Shown piece after piece: positions 7,045 through 15,386 of a DNA stretch of 50,662 nt. The notes beneath the pieces are model-generated. The model ran no database searches. It saw nothing but the letters and a program-made list of their open reading frames with translations, and was not told where the DNA came from. The position numbers were made by a program, and so were the translations under genes. This DNA is from Ralstonia sp. ASV6 (GTDB lineage: Bacteria > Pseudomonadota > Gammaproteobacteria > Burkholderiales > Burkholderiaceae). The stretch spans positions 1 through 50,662 of the forward strand of contig NZ_JAELUI010000022.1 of assembly GCF_016429285.1 (NCBI RefSeq). Direction: 5' to 3'. The first letter of the stretch is position 1. Each line of letters starts with the position of its first letter.

Positions 7045-7188
7045 ACCTGTCCCTCTAACGTGTCTCAGTTTGTATTGACGGTGCTTCAATCAGAAGAAAT
7101 GCTTGCGATTTCCGGCACCATGATTTGCGCAACCTGTGCCGCAGCTTCGCTGACGGGATGAAGACCCAAAGCTCTTGGCGAAATGGTT

Positions 7189-7764
7189 TCAGGATTGTCG
7201 AATAGCCTTCAGCGCCGCGTATGTCTTGTGCGCGTCGCCGCGCCCCGCTCTCCACTCTGGCGTTTCACTGTCCATCAGCGCGCAAAGCTCTTCCCAGCGA
7301 TCAACGAGAACCGCCCATTCGCCGGAGACGTCCCGCATTGCCGGCAGCAGCGATGCGAATTCCGGGACCCGCTCGATCAGCAGGCGGCAGCGCCGAAAAT
7401 CCGATGGATCGACAGGACAAGCCGTTGTTCTCGTCCCAATGCCGGTGAACCGAGCAAACATGGCATCGCTGCTCGCGCCCCTATCCCCAGTCGCAAGCCA
7501 TTCGCGTGCTGCAGGAGACAGGTTCGAGTAGTCCTCACCATTGAACCGCGCCCGCGCTGACGCTAGGACATGCGGGTCTTCTCTCAAACGTGCGAGTGCT
7601 TCCGGTTCGCCAACCACGAATGACGCACCAAGCATGCGGGCGAGATCGTGGTCGAGGACGGCCTTCTTGCTGAATCCTCGCGACAGGAGGTCCATAGCGG
7701 AAATGGGTAGTTGCCCGGTGATGATTCGGCAACCGCATTGTTCAGATACCGTGCACTTAGCCAT
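7189..7764 (-). CDS. conserved phage/element-type hypothetical protein, 191 residues
   Basis: The central part reads LSPAAREWLATGDRGASSDAMFARFTG, followed by PVDPSDFRRCRLLIERVPEF and a VSGEWAVLVDRWEELCALMD segment. This layout recurs in hypothetical proteins of Burkholderiales prophages and plasmids, from memory; no function is known. N-terminal cysteines (KCTVSEQCGCR) might bind metal. After its TGA the +1 frame stays open for about 38 further codons of protein-like sequence, so the end of this gene may also be frameshifted. Confidence 0.65.
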   Translation of the reverse strand: MAKCTVSEQCGCRIITGQLPISAMDLLSRGFSKKAVLDHDLARMLGASFVVGEPEALARLREDPHVLASARARFNGEDYSNLSPAAREWLATGDRGASSDAMFARFTGIGTRTTACPVDPSDFRRCRLLIERVPEFASLLPAMRDVSGEWAVLVDRWEELCALMDSETPEWRAGRGDAHKTYAALKAIRQS

Positions 7765-7770
7765 GGCGAA

Positions 7771-8241
7771 TCACGCTCCGAGGATTACGTGAGGTGCCAT
7801 CGCTTCGCGCAAGCCCTCACGATAGAAGGCTCCGTCCTGCATGAGCGTCCTGTATTCCTCGCCGGAGCACCTTTCAGTATCGGCATATAGATCCACCGGC
7901 GTACTGTTGTAAGCACGGGCGCAATGCTGAAACCCGTAGAAGGCCACCATCAACGACGCGACCCCCAGGTTCGAAACCATGGCTGCGTCACCGAACCAAT
8001 CCGTGGCCTTGAACCAGCAATAGAGCGCGACCCGCCGGCCATCGATTTCTCCGGTCGGGTGCTCCACATACACGTCCTGATCGCCGATGTCGTAGTAATG
8101 GGTGATGCGGTATCGCCTCCGACCATCGGCCTCGAATTCGGCAATTTCCGCTTCGCTCAGGTCGTGATCTGGCGAAGGCTGTCCCATCAGCGCACCTGCG
8201 CGTGAGAGGTCGGCGGATCGTTGCTGCACGTTGTTTTCCAT
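7771..8241 (-). CDS. hypothetical protein, 156 residues
   Basis: Start MENNVQQRSADLSRAG at 8241 lies six bases upstream of the following gene's region, in the same operon. A disordered N-terminus is followed by RYRITHYYDIGDQDVYVEHP, which looks like a beta-rich domain. A more hydrophobic stretch, SNLGVASLMVAFYGF, is too short and polar-flanked to be a confident membrane helix. No family was recognised. Confidence 0.62.
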   Translation of the reverse strand: MENNVQQRSADLSRAGALMGQPSPDHDLSEAEIAEFEADGRRRYRITHYYDIGDQDVYVEHPTGEIDGRRVALYCWFKATDWFGDAAMVSNLGVASLMVAFYGFQHCARAYNSTPVDLYADTERCSGEEYRTLMQDGAFYREGLREAMAPHVILGA

Positions 8242-8290
8242 AGATCGGTCCGGTTAGTGACTTCCGTTGAAGGAATAGCGGCTACGCCAC

Positions 8291-8635
8291 TTAGACGTTA
8301 TCGGCGACCTCGCCGACGGTCTTTCCTGTAGCGATGTCGGTCAGCAGCCAGAGCCCAGAGGACAACAGCGTTGCGCGCGTGCCCGGATGCCTCGATTCCA
8401 TCATCGCTTGGCGCGCGAGGTACGCCTTGCGTTCCCTCTTCATTTTTGTGGCGTCAATCCGACTGCGGATTTCGCCAGCGATACCGAGCACAACAAAGAA
8501 CACCAAAACTGCAAGCCCGAACCATTTGAATGACTCCCAACCGCTCATCGCGTACTTGCCCTGGGTATACCGAGCAAAGACGGTGTAGAAGATGAGAAGG
8601 ACGACCGCGAGCGATGGCAGCATTTCGGTGAGCAT
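8291..8635 (-). CDS. inner-membrane protein, 114 residues
   Basis: Two hydrophobic segments (about residues 7-22, LPSLAVVLLIFYTVFA, and 36-54, FKWFGLAVLVFFVVLGIAG) are followed by a basic cytoplasmic tail containing SRIDATKMKRERKAYLARQ. It is likely a two-pass membrane protein. It lies immediately after the prepilin peptidase gene, which makes a link to pilus assembly possible. No homologue was recognised. Confidence 0.65.
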   Translation of the reverse strand: MLTEMLPSLAVVLLIFYTVFARYTQGKYAMSGWESFKWFGLAVLVFFVVLGIAGEIRSRIDATKMKRERKAYLARQAMMESRHPGTRATLLSSGLWLLTDIATGKTVGEVADNV

Positions 8636-8651
8636 CGGAGACTCCGTTTAG

Positions 8652-9365
8652 TTAGATAAGGGTGGCCAATACTTCGGCCGGAGAGAATGGCCAGGTCAGG
8701 AGGGCAACCATCCCCGCCGCAGAGATAAATGGCCCGAAAGCGAGAATCTGACCTGCTGCGGTCGCCCGCAACCGTGTTTGAACGGCACCGACGACACATG
8801 CAGCGATCGATGCGGCGATCAGGATTTCGAGAACAGGGCCCCAGCCTAGCCACGCTCCCAGTGCTGCAAGCAGCTTTGCATCGCCGAGACCGATACCTTC
8901 GGCTCGCCGCCACGTCCGCATGGAGAGTTGGCGCGCCGCCCATAGCGCGGCGTATCCGAGAGCTGCACCGAGCAAGGCACTTGGGAGCGTCACCAGGGCA
9001 TCCGTTGAATTGATGACGAGCCCGGCAACCAACATGGGAACGGTGAGGAAATCCGGCAACAGCCTCGCGTGCAAATCGATGAGCGACAGGATCAGCAGCA
9101 CATAGCAGGCAGCGGCAACGAAGCCGATCAACGGGCTGGTGCCGAGCCTCTGCAGCAGAACGAGCGCCAACGCCCCACAGGCGATCGCACATAGAACGCT
9201 TGGCACCCAATCTCTCGCTATGTCCGGACGGAGCCACAGTGCCGAAGGCTCAAGGCCGTAAGACACCGCCAGCGCATGCAGGATATGGCGTGCAGCCAAC
9301 GGCGCCACGGCGCCCGCACCCAACCCCAGTGCCAGACAACTGACCTCAAGGAGCAGGCCAGTCAT
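8652..9365 (-). CDS. type IV prepilin peptidase (A24 family)
   Basis: Encodes 237 residues from ATG 9365, which overlaps the TGA of the preceding gene (ATGA). This aspartic membrane protease cleaves the leader from type IV prepilins at the cytoplasmic face. Both catalytic sites are visible: Asp97 in LSLIDLHARLLPD, and Asp162 in the EGIGLGDAKLL (GxGD) motif. About seven hydrophobic segments are present. It lacks the N-terminal zinc and methylase domain of PilD, as do the TadV/CpaA and plasmid PilU-type enzymes. It should serve the pilus implied by the TcpQ-like protein. Confidence 0.85.
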   Translation of the reverse strand: MTGLLLEVSCLALGLGAGAVAPLAARHILHALAVSYGLEPSALWLRPDIARDWVPSVLCAIACGALALVLLQRLGTSPLIGFVAAACYVLLILSLIDLHARLLPDFLTVPMLVAGLVINSTDALVTLPSALLGAALGYAALWAARQLSMRTWRRAEGIGLGDAKLLAALGAWLGWGPVLEILIAASIAACVVGAVQTRLRATAAGQILAFGPFISAAGMVALLTWPFSPAEVLATLI

Positions 9366-9559
9366 GCGTCGGCACCATTCGATTTCGCTGCGACCACCTC
9401 GAAGACTTCGTCGACATAGGCACACATGATCTCGCCCACGATCTTCCCCACCCGAGCGCGATAAAAGACGAAGCCATGCGAGACATCGGTAACCACAAAC
9501 TCGCGCCCGGTGTCCCGTTCTCTGAGTCCCGTATAGGACTGGATGGATGGTGTTTGCAC
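9362..9559 (-). CDS. small protein (65 residues) coupled to the prepilin peptidase
   Basis: The start is the GTG at 9559 (MQTPSIQSYTGLRERDTGRE) preceded by GAGGGGG. The open frame continues upstream, but only through promoter sequence. The product has a beta-like core, FVVTDVSHGFVFYRARVGK, and an acidic helix, MCAYVDEVFEVVAAK. Its stop overlaps the start of the prepilin peptidase, so the two are translated together. Function unknown. Confidence 0.65.
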   Translation of the reverse strand: MQTPSIQSYTGLRERDTGREFVVTDVSHGFVFYRARVGKIVGEIMCAYVDEVFEVVAAKSNGADA

Positions 9560-9578
9560 GACAACCCCCTCGGGTATG

Positions 9579-9609
9579 TTGCAAAAAAAAATATGTTTTC
9601 GTATTATAC
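9579..9609. promoter_or_regulatory. divergent promoter with conserved operator (site A)
   Basis: On the plus strand TTGCAA (9579-9584), a 17-bp spacer and TATTAT (9602-9607) form a promoter for the genes from 9687. On the minus strand TATAAT (9608-9603) can serve the pair starting at 9559. The spacer carries ACGAAAACATATTTTTTTT in minus orientation, the same motif found at 39.57, 44.90 and 47.13 kb. Confidence 0.62.
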
Positions 9610-9686
9610 AGCACACACAACGCCACAAAGCGAGCAGAATTCGCCGTTGTGGTTTGAGAATTTTTCCGAATTGTGAGGGCTGGGGG

Positions 9687-9935
9687 ATGCTGCGTCGGGT
9701 GCTGGGAGCGATCTTGTTTGTAGTGGCGGCGCCTTTCGCGTGCTTCCCCTTCGTGCACCTGTACGTGCTCTGGGGGATGTGGGGCAGCAGCCAAGTCCCT
9801 GAACACTGGGTGCAGAACCTCGTCATCGCCTTCTGCTTTGGCGCGCTGGGCGGCTTTGGCAGTTACGAGGGTTGGCGGATATTCAGCCGCCGTCAGCCAC
9901 AAGCAGGCTTGGTAACCCAAGAAACGTCACGCTAA
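9687..9935 (+). CDS. small two-pass membrane protein, 82 residues
   Basis: ATG 9687 follows GAGGGCTGGGGG; in-frame upstream codons lie in the divergent promoter. Hydrophobic segments are LGAILFVVAAPFACFPFVHL (residues about 6-25) and LVIAFCFGALGGFG (about 45-58), with a basic tail. It is the first gene of the plus-strand operon. No family was recognised. Confidence 0.62.
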   Translation: MLRRVLGAILFVVAAPFACFPFVHLYVLWGMWGSSQVPEHWVQNLVIAFCFGALGGFGSYEGWRIFSRRQPQAGLVTQETSR

Positions 9936-9986
9936 ACCTGAAGCGCTGTTCGACATCAACAACATGATCAACAGAGTGGAGTGCGT

Positions 9987-10286
9987 ATGACCGGCACCAA
10001 GAACTTTGACATCGGCAACGGGAACCTGGAGCAGATCCAGTTGGGGGGCACCATTGCACTAGCACTCGCTGCATTCGCAAGCGTACTCGTTGCCATCGTG
10101 ATGACTTTGGGTGCGCTGCAAAACGTCTCTTCGTTCACTACCCCGATGGGTGTAACGCTCTTGGCCATCATTGCTTTGTTGACGCTCATTACGAGGCAGC
10201 AGCATGCACGCCGGAGAGCTCAGATCCTCGCCGGTGAGCACGTCAAACGAGCCGTCGAGCAAATACTCGCTCGCTCGACAACGTAG
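9987..10286 (+). CDS. membrane protein, 99 residues
   Basis: ATG 9987 is chosen over GTG 9981 because GGAG ends at 9981. Two hydrophobic segments (IALALAAFASVLVAIVMTLG and MGVTLLAIIALLTLIT) are followed by a basic, helical C-terminus (RQQHARRRAQILAGEHVKRA). Likely an inner-membrane protein with both ends in the cytoplasm. Function unknown. Confidence 0.65.
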   Translation: MTGTKNFDIGNGNLEQIQLGGTIALALAAFASVLVAIVMTLGALQNVSSFTTPMGVTLLAIIALLTLITRQQHARRRAQILAGEHVKRAVEQILARSTT

Positions 10287-10307
10287 CAAGAATTGCAGGA
10301 GGGTGGG

Positions 10308-10493
10308 ATGCACCGTTACCTCATCTACACGGCACCAGGCCAATCGCATCCACGCTTTGCTACCCGCTGGCTCTTTGTGGCGTCGCTGATTGCCACCTAT
10401 CGCTGCGCCTTCCTTCCCTACTGCCGCATCGATGATGCGGTGCTCGGCAAAACACTGTTTCTCGACGACGGCGCCGTAGCCGGCAGCCGGTAG
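10308..10493 (+). CDS. hypothetical protein, 61 residues
   Basis: ATG 10308 lies behind GGAGGGTGGG. The product begins MHRYLIYTAPGQSHPRFATR and has a moderately hydrophobic centre (WLFVASLIATYRCAF). Nothing in it points to a function. The gene fits the operon's spacing. Confidence 0.55.
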   Translation: MHRYLIYTAPGQSHPRFATRWLFVASLIATYRCAFLPYCRIDDAVLGKTLFLDDGAVAGSR

Positions 10494-10517
10494 CCAGCAA
10501 TCCCTCCAGGACCATCC

Positions 10518-11213
10518 ATGCACGAATTCTTCCTTGCGCTTGCCCGCCTTGATCTCTTTCACGGCTGGCAAAGCTACGCAGGCCTCCTCGCTACTGCTAT
10601 CGGGCTTCCTCTGCTGTATCTCATCGCGCGTTTCTCCCTCGTACGACGAGACGCCGCCTACAAGCGCCGCATGAACCTCTGGGGTGGCGCGGCCATCCTC
10701 ATGGGTTGCATGGGTCTCTCGCTCATCGTCCTCAATTCAGCCGTCCAAGCCGCTCTCTGGCCGTCCATGATGGGCTCCATCACGCAGAACTACGCGCTCG
10801 GCAGCGCACTGGCGACCGTATGCAAGGCTGATCCTGCAAAGCTCCGAGAAGGCGAGATGGCCGACGCTGCTACCAAGTTGCGCGATCGCGACGTCCTTTG
10901 GAAGTCCGTGGGGTCCGGAGCCGCCTCACCACTGGCTGCAGCTGCCGATATCCCCTGTGATCGCATCCCGGTGTCCAACCGAGCACTAATGTTGCTGGCC
11001 ACCGCGCGCGACGCTGGACTCGTCGGCGCGCACCTGGCCGCTGGCTGGATCGTCACGCTGTCGCTCGCCCCATTGCTGATGCTCATCGCACTCCTGCGCG
11101 CTGCAGAAGCACCTTTGCGCTGGCCGACGCTGCGCAAGGGTTCTGGCTTGTTCGGTGGCGGAAACGCGACGAACACCAGCAGCCGAGAAACTGAAGAGTC
11201 TGCCCGTTGGTAA
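10518..11213 (+). CDS. polytopic membrane protein, 231 residues
   Basis: Hydrophobic segments occur at about residues 20-40 (YAGLLATAIGLPLLYLIARF), 55-75 (GGAAILMGCMGLSLIVLNS) and 175-195 (AAGWIVTLSLAPLLMLIALL). A soluble domain of about 90 residues between the second and third contains two cysteines (ATVCKADPAK, DIPCDRIPVS) and is presumably periplasmic. The C-terminal tail is polar. No family was recognised. Confidence 0.65.
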   Translation: MHEFFLALARLDLFHGWQSYAGLLATAIGLPLLYLIARFSLVRRDAAYKRRMNLWGGAAILMGCMGLSLIVLNSAVQAALWPSMMGSITQNYALGSALATVCKADPAKLREGEMADAATKLRDRDVLWKSVGSGAASPLAAAADIPCDRIPVSNRALMLLATARDAGLVGAHLAAGWIVTLSLAPLLMLIALLRAAEAPLRWPTLRKGSGLFGGGNATNTSSRETEESARW

Positions 11214-11240
11214 CACCAACCTGATCGAGAGGAGCTGACC

Positions 11241-11459
11241 ATGCCCGACGAAATCGATATTGCAAACGACTACGCCCAGCGCACGCTGGAGCAGGCGATC
11301 GCCGCCGCTCGCGTAAATCCGAAATCCCATCAGCGGGTTGACCAGTGCCTCAACGAATGTGGCGAACCACCTGCCGAAGGGTCGTCGTACTGCTGCCATG
11401 AATGCAAGGTCGATGCGGAGCGCCGGCAAGCCATCCGGCGCTGCCAAGGCGTGGCCTGA
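11241..11459 (+). CDS. DksA/TraR-like C4 zinc-finger protein, 72 residues
   Basis: An N-terminal helical stretch (DYAQRTLEQAIAAARVNPKS) is followed by CLNECGEPPAEGSSYCCHEC, a C-x3-C / C-x2-C arrangement with the CGEP turn of the DksA/TraR family. Plasmid TraR and phage homologues of this size bind RNA polymerase in the secondary channel and mimic DksA/ppGpp. Here the first pair is C-x3-C where C-x2-C is usual, so the call is moderate. A global regulator would suit the element. Confidence 0.6.
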   Translation: MPDEIDIANDYAQRTLEQAIAAARVNPKSHQRVDQCLNECGEPPAEGSSYCCHECKVDAERRQAIRRCQGVA

Positions 11460-11489
11460 GCACCAAGCGTCAAACCACCAACCGCACTC

Positions 11490-12728
11490 ATGACCAAATC
11501 AACCGCTGCCCGTCAGATTGATCTCTTCGAACATGTGGCTGGGGCGTATGCCCAACCACAGTCCGGGCGCCTGACCAATGCTGAGCTCTATCGCATGGCA
11601 GTCGGCCGTGCCGGCGTGGATCCCAAGCTCTTGAACGAGACCGCTCCAGTCGGCCGTGCCGGCGATCAACGCAGCCTCCTGAAGCGTGCCATCCGCTGGC
11701 ATCAGCAAACGCTTCGCAGCCTTGGCTTGATCGAGCGCGTCGAAGGTGAGCGCGCGGTATGGGAGCTGACGGAAGCGGGAAAGAAAAAGATGCGAACGGT
11801 GAAGGACAACATCGCCGCCATCGCCTTCAGCACGGATCTTGGCCTCGCGATCTGGGGCAACTGCCATCACGTTTTCTCAAAATGGGACGAGCCCATTTTT
11901 CTCGCGCTGACCTCGACGCCGTACCCGCTGCAGAAGCCACGCGCATACGGCAATCCCCCCGTCGAGGATTTCATCGACTTCATCTCGCGTGTGGTGGAGC
12001 CCATCGCGAACAAGCTGGTGCCAGGCGGCAACATCCTGCTCTCGCTGAGCAACGACGTGCACTTGCCTAAATCCCCTGCGCGCTCGCTCTACTTCGAAAA
12101 GCTGACCATCGCACTCTGCGAGCGCTTCGGCCTCTACAAGATGGACACCCTGATTTGGGAGTCCAACAAGGCGCCGGGTCCGATCCAGTGGGCCAGCCTG
12201 CAGCGGATGCAATTCAACACGGCCTACGAGCCGATTCTGTGGCTGTGCAACGACCCGGTCCGGTGCATCGCCAACAACCAACGCGTCCTGGAACCGCATA
12301 CCGAGCAGCACCAGAAGCTGATCGACCAGGGCGGCGTCAAGCATGTCGCTGTCAATGGTGACGGAGTGTATCGCCTACGCCCAGGATCCTATGGGAACCC
12401 CACCGCTGGGCGCATCCCTCGCAACGTGCTCCACGTCCCAAACAATTGCGCAAGCCAACGTGCCTACAAGAAGCGTGCACGCGAGATCGGCCTACAACCT
12501 CACGGCGCGCCGATGCCACTCGCACTGGCACGCAAGCTCATCCGGTTCATGACGGACGTCGATCAGCTGGTGGTCGACCCGTGCGCGGGATCGATGACGA
12601 CGGCTCTGGCCAGCGAGCTTGAGGGACGACGCTGGGCAGCGACGGACGTTGTGTACGACTACGTCCGGGGCGCCGCAGAACGATTTCGCCAGTTTGAAGG
12701 ATTCGACCTAGCGCTTGATGCCGCGTGA
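11490..12728 (+). CDS. DNA (N4-cytosine or N6-adenine) methyltransferase
   Basis: Encodes 412 residues. The N-terminal part (about 25-105) resembles a winged-helix domain found in Mrr-like and methylase proteins (SLLKRAIRWHQQTLRSLGLI). The catalytic motif IV is LTSTPYP (residues 140-146) and the S-adenosylmethionine motif I is VVDPCAGSMTT (about 361-371). The order IV-then-I is that of beta-class enzymes, and the S-x-PY form favours N4-cytosine. Substitution of the usual SPPY by STPY is worth noting. It is followed by a PD-(D/E)XK nuclease and a helicase, so it probably protects self DNA in that cassette. Confidence 0.85.
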   Translation: MTKSTAARQIDLFEHVAGAYAQPQSGRLTNAELYRMAVGRAGVDPKLLNETAPVGRAGDQRSLLKRAIRWHQQTLRSLGLIERVEGERAVWELTEAGKKKMRTVKDNIAAIAFSTDLGLAIWGNCHHVFSKWDEPIFLALTSTPYPLQKPRAYGNPPVEDFIDFISRVVEPIANKLVPGGNILLSLSNDVHLPKSPARSLYFEKLTIALCERFGLYKMDTLIWESNKAPGPIQWASLQRMQFNTAYEPILWLCNDPVRCIANNQRVLEPHTEQHQKLIDQGGVKHVAVNGDGVYRLRPGSYGNPTAGRIPRNVLHVPNNCASQRAYKKRAREIGLQPHGAPMPLALARKLIRFMTDVDQLVVDPCAGSMTTALASELEGRRWAATDVVYDYVRGAAERFRQFEGFDLALDAA

Positions 12729-12823
12729 ATGCGGGCGGCGGTCCGGCGTTATTTGTCAAAAAAATCCACAACTTTAGGCATCTCGCTGCGCATTTGATGA
12801 TCTCGTGCACCAGGAGCAAACCG

Positions 12824-13210
12824 ATGGAAGCACTTGCCGTTGTTGAGCACAACACAATCGCGGTGGAGATCGTTCAGTTGCTGCAACGGTGCCGCTTTGA
12901 CCTGTCGACTGAAAAGCACCTCCAAGCTGGTGTAGAGCAAGCGTTACGGGGTGCCGGATTCGACTTTGCTCGCGAGAAGCGCCTGTCTTCTCAGGACATC
13001 CCCGATTTCTTGGTGTCCGGCGGCGTGGTCATCGAATGCAAAATGCGCAACAAATCCAGCAAGATGGAGGTGTTCCGCCAGATCTCCCGCTACGCCGAGC
13101 ACGCCGAGGTGACGGCCATCATCCTGGCCTCGAATATGTCGATGGGGCTGCCGCCGGAACTGAACGGCAAGCCGCTCTATTCGGCATCGCTCAGCCGAGG
13201 TTGGCTATGA
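12824..13210 (+). CDS. PD-(D/E)XK nuclease-like protein, 128 residues
   Basis: ATG 12824 follows CCAGGAG. Residues 59-73 read IPDFLVSGGVVIECK, so Asp61, Glu71 and Lys73 match the PD...ExK active site of restriction-type nucleases. An upstream glutamate helix (EKHLQAGVEQAL) fits the first conserved acid. At 128 residues it is a bare catalytic domain. Its TGA overlaps the ATG of the helicase (ATGA), so the two are co-translated and probably act together. Confidence 0.8.
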   Translation: MEALAVVEHNTIAVEIVQLLQRCRFDLSTEKHLQAGVEQALRGAGFDFAREKRLSSQDIPDFLVSGGVVIECKMRNKSSKMEVFRQISRYAEHAEVTAIILASNMSMGLPPELNGKPLYSASLSRGWL

Positions 13211-14955
13211 CGCGTACCTACGGCTGTCTGCAGCTCGTCGACGGCGGGACAAAGTGGGAGATGTCCAAGATCGAGCCGCATGTCGCCATCCGGCTCAAGC
13301 ACCTTTTCCCGCGCGTCCCGAAAAATTCCACAGGGCCCTACTACTTCCCGCGCGACTTGGCTCACGCTGCGGATCTCGATTGGTTCATCTCACGCTATCC
13401 GCTCTTCATGAGCGAGGGCGACAGGCAGGCACTACGCGGCGGCCGCCTGGCGTTTGAGCACGAGCAGGCCGAGCTCGAAAGAATCCTGTTGCCAGACTAC
13501 TCGCCGCCGCCCATGCTGGGCTTGCGAGATGGCCAGAAGATTCGCCTGTACCAATCGCAAGCAGTAACGCTCGTGCAGATGCGAAAGAGCTTACTGCTAG
13601 GCGATGAGGGCGGACTCGGGAAGACTTACGTCGCCGGAGCGTTCCTTGCTTCGACACCTGGCGCACTCCCCGCCGCAGTCGTTTGTGATCCGCACATGCA
13701 GAAGCAGTGGCGTGACAAACTGACCACGTTCACGACGTTGCGGGTCCATGTCATTAAAAAGGCATCGCCCTACAATCTACCGCCCGCGGACGTCTATATT
13801 TTCCGGATCAGCCAGATCGGCGGATGGATCGATTTCTTCAACGAAGGGTTCTTCAAGGCCGTCGTTTACGACGAGCCGCAGAGTCTTCGCACCGGCGATC
13901 AGACGGCTAAGGGCGCCGCCGCGCGCGTGCTCTCGAACCACACCGAATATCACCTAGGACTGTCCGCGACTCCCGTGTACGGCTATGGCCGGGAGATCTG
14001 GCAAATCCTGAGCTTTATCGATGCCGATGTCCTCGGGACCCGGGAAGATTTCGAGCGCGAATGGCTCGACGATGACGGCAGGATCAATGACCCCGAGGCA
14101 CTCGGTACGTTCCTGCGTGAACAACACGTGTTTCTGCGGCGCCTCAAGGCTGATGTTGGCCTGGAGCTTCCGAAGGTGTCGCGCATCGTTGAGCACGTCG
14201 ATTTTGACGCTAAGGCCGTGCAGAGCATTGAGGAGCTCGCAAAGAAGCTGGCCATTCGCGCGACGACAGGCTCATTTGTCGAACGTGGCGCCGCAGTGCG
14301 CGAGCTCGACATGATGGTCCGCCAAGCGACCGGGGTCTCCAAAGCGAAATCGGTCGCGCAGTTTGTGCGACTCATGGTCGAAGCTGGCGAGCCCGTTCTG
14401 TTGGCAGGTTGGCATCGCGAGGTCTACAGTATTTGGCAGCAGGAGTTGGGGGACCTGCGCCCGGCCATGTATACCGGTTCAGAATCGCCCACGCAAAAGG
14501 AACGCGAGAAGGAGCGATTCCTAAACGGCGATACCGATGTGATGATTATCTCTCTGAGATCTGGCGCTGGATTGGACGGCCTGCAGGAGCGCTGCTCAGT
14601 GTTGGTCATTGGAGAATTGGATTATAGCCCTGGAGTCCACCAGCAATTACTGTGGCGCATCGATCGTGAAGGACAGAAAAATCCGGTGATTGCCTTCTTC
14701 CTCGTCAGCGAAGAAGGAAGCGATCCGCCCATCATGGACGTACTCGGTATCAAGGCCAGCGAGGCTCATCACGTCGTCGATCCAAACCTTGGTGTCCAAC
14801 AAACAGACAACGACACATCGCATCTCAAGCGCTTGGTCCAACACTACCTTGACAAGGTGAATCGCCGCGCCAAGGAAGATATCGCCGCAGATGGTGGCTC
14901 CAAGATCATGGAGCCACAAACCGATCGCTCCGAACAACAGCTGCTACCCATCTAA
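13207..14955 (+). CDS. SNF2-like superfamily 2 helicase
   Basis: Encodes 582 residues from ATG 13207 (MTRTYGCLQL). Walker A is LGDEGGLGKTY (131-141). Motif II is VVYDEPQS (223-230), an unusual DEPQ in place of DEAH or DEXQ. Motif III is LSATP (256-260). Motif VI is QQLLWRIDREGQK. Its N-terminal 100 residues are not a known nuclease. SNF2-type motors with a methylase and a nuclease occur in restriction and defence systems, where they translocate on DNA. The overlapping start with the nuclease gene supports a complex. Confidence 0.85.
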   Translation: MTRTYGCLQLVDGGTKWEMSKIEPHVAIRLKHLFPRVPKNSTGPYYFPRDLAHAADLDWFISRYPLFMSEGDRQALRGGRLAFEHEQAELERILLPDYSPPPMLGLRDGQKIRLYQSQAVTLVQMRKSLLLGDEGGLGKTYVAGAFLASTPGALPAAVVCDPHMQKQWRDKLTTFTTLRVHVIKKASPYNLPPADVYIFRISQIGGWIDFFNEGFFKAVVYDEPQSLRTGDQTAKGAAARVLSNHTEYHLGLSATPVYGYGREIWQILSFIDADVLGTREDFEREWLDDDGRINDPEALGTFLREQHVFLRRLKADVGLELPKVSRIVEHVDFDAKAVQSIEELAKKLAIRATTGSFVERGAAVRELDMMVRQATGVSKAKSVAQFVRLMVEAGEPVLLAGWHREVYSIWQQELGDLRPAMYTGSESPTQKEREKERFLNGDTDVMIISLRSGAGLDGLQERCSVLVIGELDYSPGVHQQLLWRIDREGQKNPVIAFFLVSEEGSDPPIMDVLGIKASEAHHVVDPNLGVQQTDNDTSHLKRLVQHYLDKVNRRAKEDIAADGGSKIMEPQTDRSEQQLLPI

Positions 14956-14962
14956 CCCTATA

Positions 14963-14978
14963 GCAGCCGAGAGGCTGC
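14963..14978 (+). terminator. short GC hairpin after the helicase gene
   Basis: GCAGCC-GAGA-GGCTGC forms a 6-bp stem with a GNRA loop seven bases after the helicase stop. No T-run follows, so it may be a weak or Rho-assisted terminator, or a 3' stabilising hairpin. Confidence 0.4.
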
Positions 14979-15008
14979 AACAATCAGTCGGACCAATACC
15001 GGTAGAAC

Positions 15009-15386
15009 ATGATGAAGAAAGCCTTCCTAGCACTCGCATTCATTTCCGCAGCAATGGCCACCGGCCACACTGCCGCGGCGGCGTCCGAGCAACCCGCGTC
15101 TTCGCCGACAACTCAACTCCGCCAAATCGCCTATCGCATCGACGTCGACAAGGATGACAAGCACATCAGCACCGGCTACGCTCTCACCCTCCAAGGGCAG
15201 ACCGTCAGGTATAGCGTCAAGACTTGCCTGGGTGCGGACGAATGCGAGAAAGGGATGGGAACCAACGGCATCACCGTGTCCATTACTCCGACCGTCCTGC
15301 CCGACGGCACGCTCGCTACCGACACGAAATTCGACAGCCTCGTCCCCGGTTTGGAGGTGACTGTTACGCCGACTATGGTCCAATAG
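15009..15386 (+). CDS. secreted protein with signal peptide, 125 residues
   Basis: The N-terminus MMKKAFLALAFISAAMA with a following A-x-A-rich stretch (TAAAASEQ) is a classic Sec signal peptide, probably cleaved near residue 24. The mature part is beta-rich (YALTLQGQTVRYSVKTC) with two cysteines that could form a disulfide. No known domain was recognised. It sits between the helicase and the broken ATP-grasp gene. Confidence 0.68.
   Translation: MMKKAFLALAFISAAMATGHTAAAASEQPASSPTTQLRQIAYRIDVDKDDKHISTGYALTLQGQTVRYSVKTCLGADECEKGMGTNGITVSITPTVLPDGTLATDTKFDSLVPGLEVTVTPTMVQ

Noticed and set aside
9560-9826. Long minus-strand extension of the 65-residue gene
   Set aside because: The extra codons cross the divergent promoter and have no ribosome site; GTG 9559 with GAGGGGG fits.
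13036-13206. Upstream extension of the helicase frame to an ATG at 13036
   Set aside because: Those codons overlap the nuclease gene in another frame; the ATGA overlap at 13207 is the better start.
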